NCBI GenBank assembly: GCA_037957365.1
Contig: JARHVA010003260.1
Span: 248,001-312,000 of the forward strand
Reading direction: 5' to 3'
Length of the DNA stretch: 64,000 nucleotides
Source of the DNA: Torreya grandis
Lineage: Eukaryota; Streptophyta; Pinopsida; Cupressales; Taxaceae
Of this stretch, positions 39,288 to 52,689 are shown one piece after another. The notes beneath the pieces were generated by a model, which ran no database searches, was not told where the DNA came from, and saw only the letters and a program-made list of their open reading frames with translations. The position numbers and the translations under genes are program-made. How positions within the stretch are numbered: the first letter of the stretch is position 1; every line of letters starts with the position of its first letter.

Positions 39288-39974
39288 TGTTAAGGTGTGG
39301 AGCTAAAATCTTCACCAAATGAGCGAGTTTGCAAAGTTGCAGGATTTACACAGTCACCGGCGTCAGTCAGGAGTGACTGACGTCGGTCAGGAGTCAACTG
39401 GGAGATGCCAGCGTCGATTATGTTCGGCCGAAGTTGGTCAGGTGTAGATAGGCAGGGACCAACGTCGGTCACCTGTGCGTCCAGAATTCTATTTTTGTGG
39501 ACAAAACAAAATGTTTGCATGGTAGGATTAAGTGATAGTCTTAAGTCTGCATCTCTATTTTAAGTAAGACTGTTTAGAGCCCTTGATTAGGAGGTGCATC
39601 TAATGGCTGTAGTGGTATGCTCATGTTTCCTAATATTATATATAGGATTAGATCTTCATAGCTTATTGTAATGTTGAATTGGATAGTACAATTGTATATG
39701 TGTATCAATCCAGGTTGTTGGAATTGATTGTAATTGAGAGAGAGAGCTCTTGAGAGAAAGAGATCTAGAAAGAGATCTGTACATCTGAGAGAGGTGTGGA
39801 AGAAAAGAAGTTTCTTCAATTGTATTCCTTTTATAAAGAGTTTAATACAAGTTTTTAGGGTGGTTTCTTGTATCTCTTATTGTTTGCTATTTTTTGATTC
39901 TAGTTATCTTTCTGGTTTAATTCTGCATTTATTGCTTTCACATTGTAATCAACATTGTTGGTTGATCCCCAACA
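39288..39974 (+). repeat. Copia 3' LTR
   Basis: 687 bases, starting TGTTAAGG and ending CCAACA. It matches the 5' LTR throughout, including the TATA element (39635-39646) and the GACGTC motif cluster (39358-39472). Substitutions against the 5' copy are concentrated in the motif cluster. Confidence 0.95.
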
Positions 39975-39979
39975 TAATG
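39975..39979. repeat. Copia target-site duplication, right
   Basis: TAATG, pairing with TAACG at 34366-34370. Confidence 0.7.
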
Positions 39980-41609
39980 TACTTTAAATCATTATTATAT
40001 TATCTTTAGATCATCATATCAATATTCCTACCTTCTATACTATCAGATTCTAAATCTTATGGAATTATGGAGGCATCTAACTTTGACATACCTATCTCAT
40101 GTCAAGCAAAGATTAAAATTTCAAATTCACATTATCTCTTATGGGTTGGCCTAAATTTTTCATATGTCGGTAACATGAGAAAGTATTCAAAGAGTCTCAT
40201 ATAAATACATAGTAAGAGTAAGCCTATAACATCATCTAGTACTCCTCAAGGGTACATCTTACAATTCTACACATTCAAAGGGACTACCGTGAATTTCTCA
40301 ATTTATCAAATTTTCATAAGGAATAGGTTGTATCTAATTTTAAAACACCTAATCTAAACCAATCTTGGCATTTTAAAATGTTAAAATCTCAAATATAGGT
40401 TGCATTCATTAAAAGAGCACCATTGCACATATACACCTAACAGGGAGAGCTATGTGTCACTTAAATTCACTTTTTGGAGTATTGGATACATAGGAAATGT
40501 TCAACCATTAATTTGGGAGTGGTTGAGGTCAAATAAAGCCACCTCTTCCCATTTTATATGCCTAAGCTTAGTGTTGAAATTAGAACTAGGGTTTCAAGAT
40601 AAGGAAAAAAATTTATGGATACTATGCACATAGTTAGTCCTTGATATCGCTCATAGAGATGGATTAAAAGTAGCCATAATGACTTGTGACAAAATATAGA
40701 ATCAAAATATACTTAGATGAATCAAGTAACATAAAGCTACTATCATTCAATGCTAACATCCATAGATTGATAGATTTTTCCAAGTGGTTCCAAATAATAG
40801 TGCCTAATCTGAGCAACTCATAATATACTTTTATCCTTTATAACACTTACATTTAGTCTCAAACTTGCACATAATAGTCACACATTAAATATCTTAATCC
40901 CTTAGGTCATTTATATTTATATTGATTGTAATTGTTCAAATCATATTATGCCTTTTACATCCAGAATCATGAGTTATTGCTCTACTTTATACAATTTGAA
41001 ACAATCATTAGTTTTATTTTATTTATGTTAACTTAATAAAAAATAAGATGAAACATATTAGTGAACCTATATTTTGTCTTAAAAACATAAAAAACCCATA
41101 GGTTTTCCTTATGATTTTATTCTTTTTTGTAGGGTTTCAGATTTCTATATTTAAATTTGATTTTTAGACTTGATTTCTGATTTTTCCTCATTTACAAATT
41201 ACATATGGCTATAATGGATATAAAAAGTTTCTATTTTATAACTAAAGCCATGATTGTAATCATTACATGTTGTTATCATTTACTATACAAAATATATAAC
41301 AACTATGTAATTACAAGGGTCAAATATTTGTGCAATAATAAGGCTAAAATTAATAGTGAACAATATTTAGCCTTCTTTAATTCATATTTCCGTAATATTC
41401 AATTTAATTTGCTTCATGTTACCACAAGGTGTTAAAGGGCATGCATGGATCATTTTGTTCCTCCTCCTCCTAGACCTCAAGGTTGTACCAACTTTCATCC
41501 TTCCCTCATTTTTTTCCCAAGGTTTATATTGAATTTTTTTGTCCATATTGATAGGTAGGGTGTCGCACTATGCATGATAGAGTGAAAGTACTCAACATGT
41601 TATTTCTCA
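39980..41609. other. No recognised genes
   Basis: Presumably continues the LTR-like repeat B that the copia element split, but I could not align it to copy A. No coding signal; the open frames at 40400 and 41205 are short and featureless. Confidence 0.45.
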
Positions 41610-42340
41610 TCCCCCTCCACTGACCATGATGCTAACCAATCAAACTAAAGGGTATGACATCATTTATCAACTAAAAAATACCCATGTTAAGATTTCTATC
41701 CTTGAATCAATAAAGATATCAATTATTTACAAGGACATCCTATATGAAGCATTGCACGAGACAACTCTCCAAAATGATACAATACCTATATAATTTTCCT
41801 CAATTATTAATGCATTAAATGATAATAAAAAGCGATTTCCTTTTAAATGGAAGACTATCCCACCAAACACACAATAAATTAAAGCCTACCATTGATCATT
41901 TAGGTTTAGATTTAAAGCAAAGCATTAAAATGTGTTTTTTATAGATTATGGATTAGGAATTAATATATGCAACATAAATTTTGTATAACAATTGGGTGTG
42001 AATATAGATACTATTCAAAAATCATATCAAAGCATAAAATGATTTCATAACATTCCACATCAGATACTTAGATTAATATCATTGGATGTGATAATAGGAA
42101 CTAAGACATTGTCTTCTCTATTTTAGGTCATGCCTAATCATCTATATTGAAATTTTCTTTGGGTTGATCTTGGATACATGTTACAGAAGTAGTACCATAT
42201 ACATTACACATATGTGTGAAGTTCATGTATGATGACTATTTGTATACATGCCTCGTAGACAATGATCCATTTGAATATTGTAAAATTATGCAATCTAATA
42301 ATGAGGGTAATTCACAATCATTATTTATGCATTATTCTAA
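41610..42340 (+). pseudogene. Ty3/gypsy pol fragment with protease-like region
   Basis: A decayed gypsy segment. It reads YDIIYQLKNTHVKISILES around 41660-41720, then FIDYGLGINICNINFV (41940-41985, a degenerate retropepsin with Tyr where the catalytic DxG motif normally has Ser/Asp context), QVMPNHLY (42128-42150), TLHICVKFMYDDYLYT and DNDPFEYC (42200-42290). This order is that of the protease region of many plant gypsy elements. Frameshifts and stops occur throughout, and no RT follows. It may be part of the same family as the gag relic at 11487. Confidence 0.6.
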
Positions 42341-43799
42341 ACTGTCTCCATCATAACATATCTCATTAGACATACAAGGTAAGAAAATAAATTAAATTAA
42401 ATGATAAGGAACCAATTATGATCATTAATGAATGAAAAAAGAAATAACCAAAAGCAAATGTAGACAAAAAAAGAGACAATTCAAAATCTTCCCTTATTGG
42501 TCAATTCATAAAATGAAATTTACATAATCACAAATTATTGTGATAGTGATGATGATGAGAATGAAATGTAAGTGAATATAGGAGATCATTTGCACAAGCT
42601 AAATCTCTATCCATTTATCTAGATGAGTACTTGTCTCATAATATGTTTACACATATTGGTCCAAAAAAGTATCAAGATAGTTAATATACAAAGAGCATTG
42701 ATAATTAAAAGGTTCCTACTCAAACACAATATACAAGGGGCAAATGCAAGACAAGAATTCTAGATAATAAACATAATAAGAATGTGAAAAATTGTTGCAA
42801 TGTTATATCACACCATGAATCTCATATGCTAAATGAACCATGAAGGCAAAGGTTTTTAAAACCAAGGAGAACTTGAGCATAAGAACAATTTTACATTTCA
42901 AATTATAATAAAGGTTTTGAGCACAATTCAATGAATAATGTGTAGTTTCTGAATATAAAACCTTCCAAAACAATACAATTAATGAATTTTCATGATAAAC
43001 CAAACATTATATTGTAATTTTTTCTTGATAAAATTTTTATTCCATTATCGATTACCAAACATAGAGCTATGAGACATTTATCACATTAGGAAGCTAAATT
43101 ATATTTTGATTACCATTGAATCATTGGCATATAATAGACAATTGTATAACATTAAAACACAAAAATTTAAATTATAAGAATGAAGGGATAATTAAGGTTA
43201 TATAATCACATTAAGAATGATTAATATTAAGTTCTAACCAAATTAAAAAAAAAAAAATACAACACATAAAAATCATAAGCATCCACGATAAGAAATATTG
43301 ACTATTATAATATAAATTAAGGGTGACTATTAACAATAGATTCAGACTGATAAAAAATAATCCTAAACCATGTGTAGTATTAAATTCTTAATATAGTTGG
43401 CACATGAAATTAATGAACTAAAAAACACTATACCTTATCTAGGATCAAATGGATAGATTACTCTACCAATTTCTCATGGTTTGAAAGTTATTGATATATG
43501 CATACGGGTGATGCATACTACCAATCAATTGACATTTAAATTGGGAAAACAATGTTACAAAATATGTAGGCTACAATGGTTAAACCAAGTCAGTAAACCA
43601 CTTTTTTATAATAAAAAAATGTAGTCATAAATCAACATGATGGTAATATTGAAAATTGGAGGGCCAATACTCCAAGGATAACTGTAAAAACAACACATGA
43701 ACAATTATACATAGTGGAAGAAAATGCAATACGTACGCACAATCTCTAAAAAATGCATCATATAAGAGGAAGAGCATAGTGGCATAAACCCATATGATG
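42341..43799. other. No recognised genes
   Basis: AT-rich sequence without domains or clear repeats. Confidence 0.45.
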
Positions 43800-44800
43800 A
43801 CTATGATTATTTATAGGCACTTATTTCAAATAGAAAAAAATACCAAAAAATTAAAATATTCCAAAAATGCCAAATTAGGGCCTAACCATGACATATTTTC
43901 TAGTTTTACACATTTGATTTATGTTATTTATCATATATTTTGTAGATTACATATCCTTTTTCATATGAACATGATTTTCATAGTATATATGAGTGAGATG
44001 TAGGACATATAGGTTTTACATCATACATGGATGCAAAAATCAATACATTCCAATACCCAGGGGCCATGCCAATGCTGGGGGCATCCTATTCCATAGGATA
44101 CATTGTTAAAGGTTATATATTTCTATATATCATATTGAGCTACATGGATTTATTATAAATATTTTTCCATTACTTATATTATTTATAGTGCTACATTTCA
44201 TGGATATGTTACTTTACTATGCCATGACATTGCCATTGATTGATGGTGTTTAATAGTTTAACTTGATTTATGCTTCATTGTTTCTATTTAATTTTTTATA
44301 GGTTAATCATTGATTATGATTATTTAGTCAATGATTCAGTATATGACATTGTTTAATTGAGTGTATCATTGTATGCCTCTTTTTTTTGGCCCTTACCTTT
44401 TCTTATTACTTTCATTTGATTGAGTTTCAATGAAATATTATTTATTTGGGCCCTTGCCTTTCTTATTTTTCCATTGTGTGATTATTGATTTGGGCCCTTT
44501 CATTCTTTTACTACTTATTATTGATTGAATTTTCATCACATTACTCTTTTTTTTTCCCTTATCTTCTATGACATTTGTTTATACATTGTATGTGGTGTTT
44601 GGTTTATGTGACATTGATAACTATTACGTGTGATTCTATTGTGTGCATGATGGCCATGACATATTATGATTATAAGTGGATAATACAAAGATTATCTTCT
44701 TAGTTTTTTGACTTTGTGGTGTCATGATCCATATCATGCACCTCACTATTTTTGTGTGCTGCCATTATCCATATCGTGCACCTTTCCTATTATTTACACT
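43800..44800 (+). repeat. Dispersed repeat family, copy C
   Basis: Shares with copy A the TTCCAAAAATGCCAAATTAGGG start (compare 19490-19590), the CCAGGGGCCATGCCAATGCT block (44057), GAGCTACATGGATT (44136), TTTATGCTTCATTG (44267) and the duplicated CCATATC(A/G)TGCACCT pair (44728-44785). It lacks the later part of copies A and B, so it is truncated at about 44800. Confidence 0.6.
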
Positions 44801-45848
44801 AGAATTAATTAAGAGTTAAAATTAACTCTAATTGGAAATGTAAACTATCAAAATCTGATCTAAGATGATATATAATAAATAATACATAAAAATATATAGA
44901 TTTAAAATATTTACAAAATTTATAAATTGTTAAAAATATACGTTAGGGTTAGGGTTAGAGAATTATCCTTGCAACTGATTTATTTTAGATTGTTTTAATT
45001 TTTTTATATGTTGTGACTATATAAAAAGACATGAAAACAAAGATATATTATAAAATAGTGGATCTTTATTTGTTGGGACAAGTCTATATGAGGAAAAAAG
45101 GAGCACAATGCATTTTTGTCTATGTACTATGACTTTGTCTTGTTAGACTATGTGTTGGATCTGAAAATCTCAATTTGTTCAGTTGCATCTATATGTGACT
45201 TATTTCTATGCGGAGTCTGAATTGATTCACAGAAGACCTATAAAATTAGATCCCTAATCTTTCACAAGCACATAAAAAGAGATCAAATACAAAAGGGGAC
45301 AAAATGGGGGAACTAAGAATGGTCGAGCTATTCTTAGAAAGCCCCTTATTGACTGAGTGTTTCCTACATAGCCCAAAAGGGCATCAGGTCCATGTAGTTA
45401 TCCCTATAGGGAAGATCATATGAATGTAAATATAAAATTTGATTAGAATGCTTGATAAAATATGCCCTCAACCTATAATAAATAATGTTAGACTGGGCCA
45501 AGGATTCTAAAATTATATCAAAATTGTAATAAATATCTTTACTCAAAAAATAATTACTTTTGAAATAATAAAGAGATATGCCTTGTAATTGATTTCTAGG
45601 TGCGAGGTCCTTTCAAGTGTGACCCTTAATTTGATTTGATAGAGAGATATTTCAAATATTTTTGATAATTGACCTAGTGATATGTGCAAAAAATCTATTA
45701 GGAAGTAGTATTATTTTGAAAAGATAACCATTCATTCACATGAGATAAGTCCACACTACAAGATAGGCGTGTACTATGCCCCTATCTACCTAGCATGAAC
45801 TTGTCCTAAAAGGACAAAGGCTTATGAAATAAGAGTGACAATGAAGTA
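44801..45848. other. No recognised genes
   Basis: AT-rich flank of the giant gypsy element. It ends in AAGTA (45844-45848), the putative target duplication. Confidence 0.5.
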
Positions 45849-48800
45849 TGTTGTATTTAACACACTCCACCTTGGGTTTTATTTGAAAAGTGGGGACTCT
45901 TTTATTTTTTAGAGGACTTATTTATTATTTGGGTTGTGTGTGTTTGGGATGGTTCTTACTATCTATAAAAATTTGATGTTTTGGATATTGAATCACTTTT
46001 GGTGCACCTATTTTTTATTTGAGATGAATTATTGAAACTAATATATTAATGGAAATTTGGGAATAATTTCTATGTATGACAAGTATTTGGGTTTGCTTAT
46101 TTGGCTTATTTTATTTAGACTTGCTTATTCAGGAACTTTTTATTCAACATTTTAGATAATTTGGGTCTTCGGTATTTTGGTCTTTAAAAAATTTTCAATA
46201 AAAAACTTTTAGATTGGGATATTTATTTAAAAATTTATTTTGATCAATAGATTTTTGATTAACAACTTTTTTTTAGATCATTTTGTTCAGCACTTCTTAT
46301 GTGATAACTTTATACGTCAGAAACTTTGGTCTTCGGAAGGTTTTGGTCTCTAGGAATTTTTATTTAGTAGCTTTCATTTGGAAGGTTTTTATTTAGGAAC
46401 TTTCTATTCAAAAACTTCTTAAATAAAAATCTCTTCAAAGATCACTTAGTATTCAATAACTATTCCTTCAATGACTCTCATTTGGAGCCTTTAGTTCAAG
46501 AACTTTCCCTTGAGTGATTTTTGGACAAATCTTTTCAAATGGATCTCTCCAAATATCATTTTGATTTTAGGGTCTTTCAATCAAAATCTTGGGCTCACCA
46601 TGTCATATCATTAGGCCCAAAGTCAAAGGTTGACCCCTTAATTAAACCATACAGTGACAAGTGTCATATGAAGAAATAACACCATAACACCTCGATTAAG
46701 TAAGCATCCTATGTGGCATGCATACTAGGCCTAGGTGGTCAAGTTATAATTGAATCAAGGTGACAAGATATTAGACATTGGTAATTAATGGCACACAAAT
46801 TATAATTAATGTATAATGATATAACATTGATCCCCAAACTGAGTTTACCTTATTTAATTTTCAAGAGCTTGAGTGCCAATAGCCAATTGCAATTTCAAAA
46901 GCTCTAGATACATTTAAAATGACTTGAAATTTGTGCAATAAAGTTCTTAAACCACTATTTTCAAAAGCTTGCATCACACCAACATTGAGAAAAAACAATG
47001 GTGTCTTCATCTAGGGCATACAAGGGAGATCCAATACCATCCAGGTTTTCCATCAAAGACTCCATATAATACCTAAACATGGTTTTTGACATAATAATGT
47101 TTGATGGTCTCTATGCCAATTACTCAACTTTATGGGAGATCATAGAGAATATTGATCTATTCATATGTGAGGAAGGTATAAAAATATAGGAGAAACAACT
47201 TGTATGTAACTTGTTGCTATTCAATGCCATGCACTCTACTATGCAGCCACCAAGATGGAAGTCATGTCATGCATCAACTTACTACAAGACTTATTTCTCA
47301 AAGGCAGAATTGTAGATGGTGGATATCTACACTACATCTATAATAACATAGTCATTACATACATCTCTAGAGATACATTTATGGGGTATTTAAGTCTGCC
47401 CATTCTAGATGCTACATTCGATTTACATTGTGTAGTCACTTAGAAGAAAAATAACAATGTGGAACAAGCAATAGAGAAGTATTCCTAGGTGATACTTTCA
47501 CTGTTAAATAACATACCAAGAATCCCATTCTCATCACCTGATTTAGGATGGGAATTTGTATTGGTATGGAATTATTGAATCGACTCTTTAGCCACCCAAA
47601 TATTCATTTCTTGTATCTAGAATGGGTACGCCTACTTGAACTGCTCATTACTTTAGAGTTCACCTATACATTGGGGGAGGTCATCAATGCCCTCTTGCAT
47701 GAACATATTCTATACAAGGACAAGAATCCCCAAGGTGGATGCCACACCTCCTTTATGTAGTCATGGGGACTATTTATCGATATAATGAGGTTTTGTGGAA
47801 TCCCAACCTTGATTATATCAAGAATAAAATATGTGACTTCTATTCTTTCATCCACATATATGCATATATAAATAACATTTATATAATATTAGAGAACCTC
47901 TATCCTTAGGTTTGGATGGCTATTCATGGCCAGCCTTTAGCCAAGATTTCAAAAATCACTGCCGATACACTTGCAAACTTGGGTGACTATTGGTTGTACC
48001 CAGATTATACAGTCATCATGGTTGTTAGACATAGGGTAGACCCTCTTTGACTCCCCAAGTTTGGTTCTGATAAAGTTATCGAGCAAAATATTTCCTTTCA
48101 AATATTGAATGGTATAAATGAATATTTGATAGAGTAAGAAAAACACTTTCCATGGATCCCATATCACTATTAGGAAGATGTAGTATATATTCAATAGACA
48201 TTTTAGAGAAACTGGGAATGCAAGGAGGGATTATTCATTGGATACTCTACCCCATAGGGATTGGGACCCCAATGGGAGAGTACAACAAAAGATTCGCAAC
48301 GTTGGCATCCCATTTAAACATGAGTCATTTAACCATGACTTCCTATTCCTTAATGCCAAAGATGATATGAAAGTGAAAGAAAGGACTAAAACTATGGGAT
48401 TAGGTAAAGAATTATTGAGGGTGATACAAGAAAATCCTTCTCTCACACTCATTAAATCCAAATTTAGGATCCCACCACCAAGAAGATGGATATCCTCTAA
48501 CTTCTAGAGTGGTGGACCTTACCAACAACCATTAGACTAAGGCCAAAAACCCCAATAACCACATATTATGATGAAAAATCAACAAGATGGTACCTAATTT
48601 GAAGAGGAAGAGATGGTACCTACTATGGTGGCTCCATCAACCATAACATATAACATGACTCTTCCCCCTCTTACCCAATAAGTTACTACTCCATAAGCTA
48701 AGAAGACAACACTTTGTTATAAAAGAAAACTAAGGGTAGAGAAACCATAGACTCCATCCATAGAGATAACCAATGGAGAGGCACAATATTCATTTGAAGT

Positions 48801-50355
48801 TGAGCCAAGTCATGAGGTGGATGAGGAAGAGCTACAACAAGCCAATGTCTTGAGATTGGAAGGATTAAAAGTAAATGCACCACTCAGTGGTGACCAATCT
48901 AGTAAGGGTAATCTCTTCACTACTCCTCTAGGCCTTTATCCTCTTATGTCCTTACTGATTGATTTTATTATGCATTTTCTAGTTGTTTCTGCTTCCACTC
49001 CAATGAAATCACTTTCTACTAGACTTGATTTCATTTTGACAACCATTTCTCCTATAATCTTCATTCCTATAACCATTTATTCTAAATTATCCATTCCTCC
49101 AACCACCATTCCTTTAATCCTAACCTTTTCTCCCACTCTTTCAGTCTCCACCTCTACCACCATAGCCACAAACCAACCCATCACCCATGTGGCTACCTCC
49201 TCTACCCAATTGGTGAACTCAAGAGGCCCAAGATTGGGTGAGTGATACCCAAGATTTAGTGAATAAGATTATAGAATAGGAAAATCAAGCATCAAATTTT
49301 GTAATTAAACAAATTATTTTTTCCAGTATGCACATGTTGCATGTCTGAGATAATCTATAAGTTATAACATGCAATTTTGTATTGAACTAAAACTTAAGTT
49401 CTAGTTATTTTTTGTAATCAAAGTTTTTATATACTTGGAGGATGAAGAAACACCTTCCATAAGTCATTTAAATACATGTATAACCCTCTTTACAAAGGGT
49501 TAATGTTTTGATCAATACATAGAAAGAGATCAAGAGATTGATTGTCATGCACTTGTGTTTGTTCTTTATTCTTCCTTTTTTGTGTTAATGAAATTTAAGT
49601 TTATTTATCTATATTTATTCAATAATTATAAAGTGTGCTAATGCTACAAATGAAGTTGATTGTCTCAATTAGTGAATATTTATCTTAGTTGTGTAACAAC
49701 AATTAAGGATTGGTAGGTTTCATTAGTTTAAGCAGTTAGTATTGGTTGAATTGATAATTTAAGGTGTGCAGACTTATTTCTTTTGGTATAGTCATTTATG
49801 AATGAGCCATAATTACCCTAGAGAACATTTTGGTCTGAGCTATGATTTTTAAAATAACGGTGTGCAACAACAACCCTAAATAGAGCAACCTTTAGTTGAG
49901 ATCATTGAGTATCCTATACTTATTTTCCCAAACTACTAACCATGGTTGTTTGTGAGTGTGCAATAGCTGTAATAAAAAACATTGGTATTAAAGATACTTA
50001 TACACCAAATAAATAGTCGTAGAAGTGACCTTTGAAGAACACATATCCTTCTTTTTTGCCTTACCCTTCTTTCCCCTTTTTGAGTTTCTTTGAGATATAC
50101 TCACTATAGAATAATTATCCACCCATCCAACTCACTTAGTGATTAATTTCTGTTATATTTCATGCATCTATCCACGAAACATAGTTAAATAACCCACAAG
50201 CTCAACTTGCTATTTCATCACCTGGTCATTTTTATCATATACCTAGAACTCATTCCCTAGAGTGGAACCTCATTCCATAAAGATTCCAAAATGTTAGAGG
50301 CTACCTCATTTAATCTTCTATGGTGTGTATAAAATCCACATCAATACATAAAAAA
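45849..50355 (+). repeat. Giant gypsy 5' LTR
   Basis: 4.5 kb. The first 1.1 kb is non-coding, with a degenerate array rich in GTCTTCGG and AACTTT blocks at 46120-46450. The middle (46998-49250) is coding-like ORF-X. The last 1.1 kb is non-coding and contains a near-perfect palindrome at 49382-49405, an AACCCTCTTTACAAAGGGTT hairpin at 49481-49500 and a TGATCAATACATAGAAAGAG segment that may be the promoter. Compared with the 3' copy it lacks three segments totalling about 1.7 kb. Confidence 0.8.
46998..49250 (+). pseudogene. ORF-X relic inside the 5' LTR
   Basis: Coding-like sequence from ATG 46998 (MVSSSRAYKG), matching the 3' LTR copy at 58433 (MMSSSRAYKG). Open pieces include 47255-47443 (IVDGGYLHYIYNN, then YISRDTFMGYLSLP), 47548-47757 (FSHPNIHFLYLEWVRLLE) and 48238-48504 (DTLPHRDWDP, then FLNAKDD and RVIQENPSLTL). 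A Pro/Thr/Ser-rich part closes it (48900-49240). Several frameshifts and stops are present. No confident domain; the layout is loosely like accessory ORF-1 or 'putative plant transposon protein' families of plant gypsy elements. It lacks the C-terminal coiled-coil part found in the other copy. Confidence 0.55.
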
Positions 50356-50357
50356 TT

Positions 50358-50375
50358 TGGTGCTAGAAGGAGGGC
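50358..50375 (+). promoter_or_regulatory. Giant gypsy primer-binding site (putative)
   Basis: TGGTGCTAGAAGGAGGGC begins two bases after the proposed LTR end and starts with the TGG expected opposite a tRNA CCA end. The form resembles sites I recall for Tat-group gypsy elements. The priming tRNA could not be determined here. Confidence 0.5.
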
Positions 50376-50437
50376 ACACTTGTGTGTTTTATCAATAGCA
50401 GAGGTTAGTCACTATGTAGTGTTACACTAGAGACACC

Positions 50438-51920
50438 ATGGAGATTAACAAGGTCTTGGTCCCCATCTAGCCTTTTCATTGGCCTAAACTAATATTTATC
50501 ATCCCTAAGATACATAAAATTAAAACACCTTCCCTTGTATGAAACATTCCACTTATCAATCCTCTTGTGGCTCAAACTTGGTTAGTCAGATCCACTCTTG
50601 CCATCCGTAGGTAACAATATGATCTGAAAAGAAATCAAGAAGAGTATTTGTCTACCTTCTCCCCCTCTAATGGGAGGATGATATAAAAACATATCAAATT
50701 ATTCAAGGTTGCCTTGAGATTAATGAATGCTACCCATGAAGATGTTACATGTAGGATTTTCCCATTTACTCTGTAGGATTATTATTATGATTGGTATCTA
50801 AATTTTTAGGAAAATTCTATCACCTCATGGAATGAATGTCAAAATATGTTTCTTGCATAATTTGGGCAAGTGACTAATCCAAGTCTAGAGTATTAGCATC
50901 TCACCATCATGAAGAGGAAATTGAATGAGTTAATCTAGGCCTTCAATGCAAGATTTTAGAATATGTGCACTTGATTGAATGTCACATATAATCTAGATGT
51001 ATATTTTATGGTCAAAATATACCAAAACACTCTAGATCCCATTAATATAGTTTTTTTATAAAAATATGCCACTACCAATACTTGAGCTTTGGCCTTCCAA
51101 GAAGTTATTAATATTGATAAACAACTCAATTCATAGCTCAATCCTAAGAATTCAAGAGGCCAAATGTTTAACAATGGGATTCCATATTTGAATCTAATTC
51201 CACATGCTAATTAGAATGCCCTTGCATTAAACTAGAATTAGTTGTACACTCTACCTCCTATGACATAACAAATAATGAATCAAAATTATGTGTTCTTGAA
51301 TAATCAATTACAAAGGAATGGCCATCAATAAAACCAACATAACCAACATTAGGCTCACACTAACACAATAGTCACTTAGGGTTTTGACTCTACCAAAGTT
51401 GAATTGGATTCTACACAAAGAATGGTCCAGAAGCTGAGCAATGATTTCTTGAATATGCAAAAAAATATGGGTAACACCACTAATCAAAATTATAGATTTC
51501 CAAGATACATACGAAATTTTAATAGGCCCACTAATAATATAGATCAATGACATTATAATAAGCTACCATAAATCAATATCATGGAGACAACTTTTTCAAA
51601 TTGGTGTAGGGTTTACAACACATCACAATATGGGGAATTGGACTGGGTAGAATTTTGTGCAGCTTTTGAAATATTTCAGAGTGAAATGATTAGACAAGAT
51701 CAAATGATGAATCCTACATATCTCCCTTAGGAATATGGCCCTTCAAGTTTAGCTATGGTCTTTGAAACCTATGAGTCTACCTTCTTCACTGAAGATGAAA
51801 ATGTTTTGGAGGATAATTATGATGAGGTATAAGCATTCCAGTAGTTCAATAAGAATAATTATAATCTAAGGAACAAAAAACCTCTCACCAGTTATACTCC
51901 TCTCAATAATATAATTTCCC
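50438..51920 (+). pseudogene. Giant gypsy gag
   Basis: Capsid protein of the element. ATG 50438 (MEINKVLVPI) lies about 80 bases after the primer site, and one frame runs without indels to the C run at 51917-51922. Typical gag features are LRLMNATHEDVTCRIFPFTL, a YYYDWYLNF segment, SWNECQNMF, and a downstream KRKLNELI-x-AFNARF stretch. The later part is Gln/Asn-rich. About twenty in-frame stops occur, nearly all TAA/TAG at Gln-like positions and about three TGA. I see no zinc knuckle. Confidence 0.75.
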
Positions 51921-52169
51921 CCCAAATATTAAAGCTAATAATAATCCTCCTCCCACAAAAGGGAATGATTAGCCTCAACATAGAGAGGAACATAATAAAG
52001 GAGTATACAACATTGTTGAGGATATGAAGAAGATCAAGGCAAATATTACTATTCATGAACTATCACAAATCACAGAGCAGAAGGAGCTCTTATGGAAATA
52101 TATCATAGGTAAGTCTGTTGTAGAAAAGTCCAAGACAACCAACACAAACATTATATACAAAAATAAGCC

Positions 52170-52540
52170 TAAGGTTCCCCCTTTCTTGCTAACCATTTAG
52201 GCATTTGGAAAGAACACACACAATTATTTAGTATATTTTGGAGCTTCAAAAATGGTAATGCCAAATTATATTTTCCAAAAACTTGGTTTGACTCCAAATC
52301 CATCCAAGAAGACTGTGTCATAACTAGATAAGATAGTAGTGCCTATTTTGGGAGAACTTAATGATGTAAAAATTTAGGTTAATTTAGAACCTCGAGTACA
52401 TATGACTATTGACATACTGAAAGTGGATATTCTAGAAGGATATGGATTATTGTAGAGTAGAGATTAGTCAAAGAAGTTAAATGGATATCTTTCCATAGAC
52501 TTCTCTCATATTTGGTTAACATGGAGAGGCATTGCCAATC
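52170..52540 (+). pseudogene. Giant gypsy protease
   Basis: Retropepsin-like region. VYFGASKMVMPNYIFQKLG replaces the usual D-SGAS start with FGAS, so the catalytic Asp is lost. It continues ILGELNDVKI, then MTIDILKVDILEGYGLL, SKKLNGYLSIDFSHIWL. The last block is the distinctive end of the protease in a plant gypsy group whose next domain is an RNase H. Stops at 52199, 52321 and near 52376 fit lost Gln codons. Confidence 0.75.
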
Positions 52541-52689
52541 AGATCAAGATCGAAGAGCCTAGGATGAATTATCCTATTATAGAGTACAACATCATCAATA
52601 AAGAAGTAAGTTATAAGTATCTTAGTCTTAGAATTTATACATTTACTATGAGGCATGAAACACAGGAAAAAATTTAGGGCCCTTCCTAA

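Larger units (their letters stand above)
34371..39974 (+). mobile_element. Ty1/copia LTR retrotransposon, inactive
   Basis: A complete copia element of 5.6 kb: 5' LTR (34371-35061), primer-binding site, one gag-pol frame ordered gag, protease, integrase, RT, RNase H, a purine tract, and 3' LTR (39288-39974). Near-matching 5-bp target duplications flank it. The coding frame carries a handful of frameshifts and about ten stops, and the integrase active site is mutated. The gag and RT features suggest the Tork/Tnt1-like group, with low certainty. By hand count the LTRs differ at about 45 positions (roughly 6 %), plus one 4-bp indel. Confidence 0.95.

Noticed and set aside
44943..44962. TTAGGGTTAGGGTTAGAG resembling interstitial telomere repeat
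   Set aside because: Only about two and a half units, and the plant repeat is normally TTTAGGG; too short to mean anything.
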